Both the position numbers and the translations under genes were made by a program. A DNA stretch of 22,607 bases, taken from contig JANBTH010000275.1 in the NCBI GenBank assembly GCA_027578815.1, positions 1 to 22,607 of the forward strand, given 5' to 3'. The notes below the pieces were generated by a model. The model did no database searches, was not told the DNA's origin, and saw only the letters and a program-made list of their open reading frames with translations. Every line of letters starts with the position of its first letter. Position 1 is the first letter of the stretch. Below, one piece after another: positions 18,638 to 22,607 of the stretch. Source of the DNA: Coemansia sp. RSA 1804. Taxonomy: Eukaryota > Kickxellomycota > Kickxellomycetes > Kickxellales > Kickxellaceae.

Positions 18638-19139
18638 GCCCTTCGCCTGCTCTCGACAATCGACCGCAAGCGGAGCGATGGGCGGAAAGGTCCAACAAGG
18701 AAATCAACAGATAAATAAAATAATCAACCACCCATGCAATCAACAAACGTGAAAATCAGAGCGCTATCAGCGAGATGTGTGTGACTGCTGTTTGTCTGTT
18801 TGCCTATTTTCTGGTGGTATAATGGGGAAGATGGAAGGATATGGTGGTGCATTGAGTTTGATTCGGACAAAGGGAAGATGATAAAGCCAGGGGCGGTCAG
18901 TTCCTCTCCGCAACGGTGCAAGAGTCTGTTTCTTCTCCTCTACTTTCTTTTCCATTTCTTATTTCCGCTTTTTTGGATCCCAACCGTCTTTTATTAATTT
19001 CCTTCCTCTTTTGTTCTTTTTGTTCTATTTCTTGCATCTCCTCGTCCAAGCCCTTCTTGCCCGCAAACAGCCTGCCCCGCTTCCGTTCTCTTTCCGTTCG
19101 GTCCGTTGACAAACCACTGCACATTATCTTCCCGGGTGT
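18638..19139. other. intergenic: PKA 3' region and carrier promoter
   Basis: Contains an AATAAA at 18714-18719 and, from about 18920, a pyrimidine-rich segment leading to the carrier ATG. No coding or RNA gene is recognised. Confidence 0.6.
18714..18719 (+). terminator. candidate poly(A) signal of the PKA gene
   Basis: AATAAA 76 nt after the stop codon, the best-placed poly(A) signal in the window. Confidence 0.6.
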
Positions 19140-20397
19140 ATGAGTACAGCAGGTGCCCCAGCAGCAACTGCTGCTTCTGCGGCGACGGCGACGGCGGCTG
19201 CTGGCCGGAGCCAGAACAACATCCTCTTCGCCTGGTTTGCCGGAAGCATGGCATCCTGCGGAGCCGTTACATTCACCAATCCATTCGAGGTCTGTATAGC
19301 AGGCATGCACACACACACACATCCCACCCAGCCCCGCTCTCGCTTGACATGGCGTACACGCACGGCCTCTTTGCTTCTCAATTGCAGATGCCATATGCAA
19401 GGGGGAGCGGGTGACGCTATTGTTCTCTGTCCCAGCACTGCTTTTATGTTCCTCTGCCCCTGCTTACTACTAAGCTTGAGAAGCAAGCCAACATGCTGGC
19501 TCTTGATTTCCTTGTTTTTTTGCTCTTTAGGTTGTGAAGACGCGGCTGCAGCTGCAGGGGGAGCTTGCACGGGCATCGCCAGGCATGACCAGGCCGTACC
19601 ACAATGTAGCGCAGGCGTTCTGGGTGATTGGCAAGAACGAGGGGATCCGCGGACTGCAGAAGGGACTGGGTCCCGGATACATGTACCAGATCATGTTGAA
19701 CGGCACACGGCTGGGGTTCTACGAGCCAACCAAGAACGTGATGTACCAGGTGTTTGCAGGGCGGCCAAGCGACGCGGCGGGGAAGCAGGTGTTGCCGCTC
19801 AATGTGGCCGCGGGCGGTCTGTGCGGCATGGCCGGTGCAGCGCTTGGGTCGCCGTTCTTCCTGGTCAAGACGCGCATGCAGTCGGCGTCCAAGTTCGCCG
19901 CAGTCGGGTACCAGCACAACTACACGAGCGCCGTCGACGGGCTGCGCAAGATCTGGCGCGAGGGCGGGGTGCGTGGTCTGTACCGCGGCATGGATGCTGC
20001 GATGATGCGTGCCGGCTCCGGATCGGCCGTCCAGCTGGCCACCTACGACCACTGCAAGAGCTACATTGCGCGCAACCTGGCGCACCGCGGGCTCGATGGC
20101 AACAGCGTGCTGACGCACTTTCTGGCAAGCATGGTGACCGGCTTCTTTGTCTGCACCGTCATGAATCCCTTTGACGTCGTCAGCACGCGCATGTACAACC
20201 AGAAGGCTGCATCTGCCGGACACGGCGGTGTGCTGTACAAGAACCCGCTCCAGTGCTTCTACAAGACCGTGTCCACCGAGGGCGTCTTCTCGCTGTACAA
20301 GGGCTTCCTTGCCCACTACCTGCGGCTGGGTCCCCACACCATCCTGATGTTCGTGTTTGTTGAGCAGATCAAGGCGCTTGGCAAAAAGTACTTTTGA
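19140..20397 (+). CDS. OAC1: mitochondrial carrier, oxaloacetate/sulfate type
   Basis: Inner-mitochondrial-membrane SLC25 carrier of 338 codons from exons 19140-19289 and 19531-20397. It has three tandem carrier repeats. Repeat 1 carries PFEVVKTRLQLQ (Pro at residue 48), completed only after splicing. Repeat 2 carries SPFFLVKTRMQ, where Phe replaces the usual acidic residue, a feature of the Oac1/SLC25A34-35 group. Repeat 3 carries NPFDVVSTRMYNQ, also Oac1-like. The C-terminal GPHTILMFVFVEQ fits the same group, whose yeast member moves oxaloacetate, sulfate and related anions. The first 22 residues are Ala/Thr-rich and precede the first helix, which starts near NNILFAWFAGSMASCG. The start is the first ATG of the frame. 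Family assignment is secure; substrate is by homology. Confidence 0.93.
19290..19530 (+). other. intron of the carrier gene
   Basis: 241-bp phase-0 GT-AG intron with a weak donor (GAG|GTCTGT) and a strong acceptor (GCTCTTTAG|GTTGTG). TACTAAG at 19467-19473 is a good branch-site candidate. Splicing restores the PFEVVKTR signature. A CA repeat lies at 19308-19321. Confidence 0.88.
19308..19321. repeat. (CA)n dinucleotide repeat in the carrier intron
   Basis: Seven CA units close to the donor site of the carrier intron. Confidence 0.85.
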
Positions 20398-20547
20398 TCT
20401 GATCAGGCCATCCGCTCCGTGAGCCACTTGGGGAATGGGATAGCGGAATCGGAGCCTTGCACATGACCACGGAAATCCCCCTCCTCGCATTTTCCGGCCG
20501 AGGACCAAGCCACCACTCCCGATGAATGAAGCTGCTTGTGTGTCATG

Positions 20548-20553
20548 AATAAA
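20548..20553 (+). terminator. candidate poly(A) signal of the carrier gene
   Basis: AATAAA about 150 nt after the stop codon. Confidence 0.5.
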
Positions 20554-20700
20554 AGTATCCACTGTTTCCTGGAGCGAAAGAAATATAGTAGCTGGCAGCT
20601 GTGCTGTCTTTGGCAGAGAGGAGAAGGCGGAGGGGAAGGAAAACGCCTGAAGATCCGGTGGTGGTTTCACATTTGCGTCCTGACCACATGCCACGACAAG

Positions 20701-20725
20701 TCCTCCTCCTCCTCCTCCCCCCCCC
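20701..20725. repeat. (TCC)6 microsatellite running into a C tract
   Basis: Six TCC units (20701-20718) merge into a run of nine C (20717-20725). Runs like this are common sites of sequencing length error. Confidence 0.85.
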
Positions 20726-21774
20726 ACGTTCCACGCCAGCTGGCCTGTCTTGGTGTTTGGTTCCACGACGCTTCCTGTCCTGCCGATTGGGCTGGCTGGT
20801 CTGCACGCGACACCACGGTAAGAGCAAAGCTTGCAAGGACAGCACGCAGCAGAGTCATCACCGTGCTAGTCACTCACTGGCAACACTTCCTCCACGCTTG
20901 TGTTTGCCCTGTCCCACGCGAACAGGTCAGCGATTTATGAAGCCGCAGCATGGACTTGAATTAATGCGGGTCATGTGGGGGATGGGTGCCTGATGTGGTT
21001 TATTGTGCGTCTGATTTCAAGCGGGCTCTTCTTGTTTTGCTGCTCCTGCCAGAGAGACGGATGTGTGCGTGTGCCGTGCTGTGCTAAGCTGCGAGGCGAC
21101 AGCGACGTAGCTGCCGAGCGAGTCAAGGAAATGGATAGGCAAAGGGCGAGCGTGCTTGCCGCCCACAAAGAAAAGAAAGCCAAAAGACTCCTCCTTCTTT
21201 CCTTATCCATCCAAGCCTGACGAAGAGCAGTGGGCCATCCGCTCATTCTCTCTCCGTCCTGACTTCATCAACTGCCTTAATTCCGTCATCACCTTCTGCG
21301 CAAGGACGATGAGGATAAAAGGAGGGAAGGGCAGAAACAGAAATGGCGGGCATAGAGGAATCGTAGCATTTTCTTTCTGGAAAAAAGGGCTTGTTGGTCG
21401 CATAAAACCATTTTATTGCCTTTGCTTTCCCCTTTCCTCTTCTCTTTTCTTTTCTTCCCTCCGTCTTTTCATTATTATTATTTCTACTTTGAGTTCAACA
21501 GCGCACTTTTGTATTCCATTTAAAGGCTTTCTTTTTCTTATTTATACATTGCAGCTTATCCATCCATCTATTCATCCACAAGCAGCTGACCCCTGGCTGT
21601 CTGACTGACCAGTGGCATACATTAAACCAAACCTTCTTTTACCTCTTTTCTTTTCTAAAACATTCTGTACTAGGCAAACGCTATACTTTTACACACACCT
21701 TGTACTCCTACTCTGTATTAACTGCAATCACTAGCTAGGCCTGGTCTGCTGCTTTCTTCAAGCTAAAGCTAAAT

Positions 21775-22607
21775 ATGCGTCTTGTCAGCACAATCACCGT
21801 CATTGTCGTGGCGGCCATTGCAAACTCGGTGGCTGGGAGCCCGCTGAGCAACACCGCCCTCAGCGTCGCACCCCTTCTCTCCAGCGTCGATGCGGAAAAC
21901 ATTGCGGACAACTACATTGTCGTGCTCAAGGACTCTGCGGCGCTTGGGCAGCAGGCGCTGCAGAACCACTTTGCGTGGCTGACCAGCGACATCCAGCAGG
22001 CCAACGCACGCGCACCCGCCTTCCAGGACGCCAACAAGGTCAACCACATCTACAGAGACACCATTGTCGGATACTCGGGCAAGTTCGAGGCGGGGATCCT
22101 GGACCGCATCCGCCAGTCGGATGATGTGGCCCACGTCGAGAGGGACACGACTGTGTATGCGCTGGACACGGAGGTCAACGCGCCGTGGGGCCTTGCGCGC
22201 ATCTCGCACCGCGAGCCGCTGGGCTTTGGCACCTTCAACAAGTACCTCTACGACCCCAATGGCGGTGAAGGCGTGACTGTGTACGTGGTTGACACCGGCA
22301 TCAACACCGACCACGTCGACTTTGAGGGCCGCGCTGTCTGGGGCAAGACCGTGCCACTCAACGACGTCGATGAGGACAAGAACGGCCACGGCACCCACGT
22401 TGCTGGCACTATTGCTGGCAAGCGCTACGGTGTGGCCAAGAGCGCAAAGGTTGTTGCTGTCAAGGTGCTTGGATCCAACGGCTCTGGATCAATGTCTGAC
22501 GTCGTGGCGGGGGTTGAGTACACCGTCACCCAGCACCAGAAGACTGTCTCCGAAGCTAAGCGTGCTGGAAAGGAACACCGCGGCAGCGTGGCCAACATGA
22601 GTCTGGG
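21775..22607 (+). CDS. subtilisin-family serine protease, cerevisin-like (5' part)
   Basis: 277 complete codons from the ATG at 21775; the frame is still open at the window edge, so the catalytic Ser and oxyanion Asn lie outside. Residues 1 to about 21 form a signal peptide (basic start, hydrophobic core ITVIVVAAIA, then SVAG). An inhibitor-I9 type propeptide follows, from NYIVVLKD at 46 to about residue 130. The S8 catalytic domain shows Asp173 in VYVVDTGI and His205 in GHGTHVAGT, with KVLGSNGSGSMSDVV and VANMSLG matching the cerevisin/proteinase B branch (yeast Prb1, a vacuolar protease). The prepro region of about 135 residues is much shorter than that of yeast Prb1, so secretion is as possible as vacuolar targeting. 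No intron is apparent in the visible part. Confidence 0.93.
   Translation, partial: MRLVSTITVIVVAAIANSVAGSPLSNTALSVAPLLSSVDAENIADNYIVVLKDSAALGQQALQNHFAWLTSDIQQANARAPAFQDANKVNHIYRDTIVGYSGKFEAGILDRIRQSDDVAHVERDTTVYALDTEVNAPWGLARISHREPLGFGTFNKYLYDPNGGEGVTVYVVDTGINTDHVDFEGRAVWGKTVPLNDVDEDKNGHGTHVAGTIAGKRYGVAKSAKVVAVKVLGSNGSGSMSDVVAGVEYTVTQHQKTVSEAKRAGKEHRGSVANMSL

Larger units (their letters stand above)
20398..21774. other. intergenic stretch between carrier and protease genes
   Basis: 1.38 kb with no recognisable gene on either strand. It holds the carrier 3' region (AATAAA 20548-20553), a (TCC)6 plus C run, and a pyrimidine-rich block (about 21420-21480) that probably belongs to the protease promoter. 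TATACTTT near 21681 is only a weak TATA candidate. Confidence 0.6.

Noticed and set aside
1..22607. tRNA, rRNA, CRISPR array or transposon
   Set aside because: No B-box-like tRNA motif with a foldable context, no rRNA-like segment, no regularly spaced repeats, and no transposase or terminal-repeat pair was seen by eye. A tRNAscan and a repeat-library search would settle this.

Overview
The window is fungal nuclear DNA. It carries a fungus-type 1,3-beta-glucan synthase, squalene synthase, a PKA catalytic subunit with a yeast-like C-terminus, an Oac1-type mitochondrial carrier and the start of a cerevisin-like subtilase. Introns are few and short (two found, 184 and 241 bp, both GT-AG), coding regions are mostly GC-rich, and intergenic DNA is pyrimidine-rich. 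An intronless 5.9-kb glucan synthase gene with short introns elsewhere fits an early-diverging lineage such as Kickxellomycotina, but that placement is an inference and no phylogenetic marker was tested.

Layout, left to right, with every recognised gene on the + strand: 1-4185, a long gene-free stretch with pyrimidine blocks, two near-spacerless palindromes, a TATA box and a small upstream ORF; 4186-10065, FKS-type glucan synthase; 10697-12119, squalene synthase (two exons); 12530-14053, an AT-rich F-box-like gene; 14473-15342, a bacterial-type phosphoribosyltransferase; 15343-17092, gene-free DNA; 17093-18637, PKA catalytic subunit with a Gln/His-rich N-terminus; 19140-20397, mitochondrial oxaloacetate-type carrier (two exons); 20398-21774, gene-free DNA; 21775-22607, the first 277 codons of a subtilisin-family protease cut by the window edge.

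The genes do not form a pathway or cluster. The first two serve the cell surface (wall glucan and membrane sterol), PKA is a central nutrient-signalling kinase, and the carrier and protease are metabolic housekeeping. No mobile element, tRNA, rRNA or CRISPR array was recognised.

The most unusual points are the PKA active-site substitutions (catalytic loop RDTKPEN, DMG in place of DFG), the COG1926-like phosphoribosyltransferase with an altered PRPP loop, the natural variants in the FKS echinocandin hot-spot segments, and a perfect 14-bp-arm palindrome at 484-512. No wholly new multi-gene system was evident.
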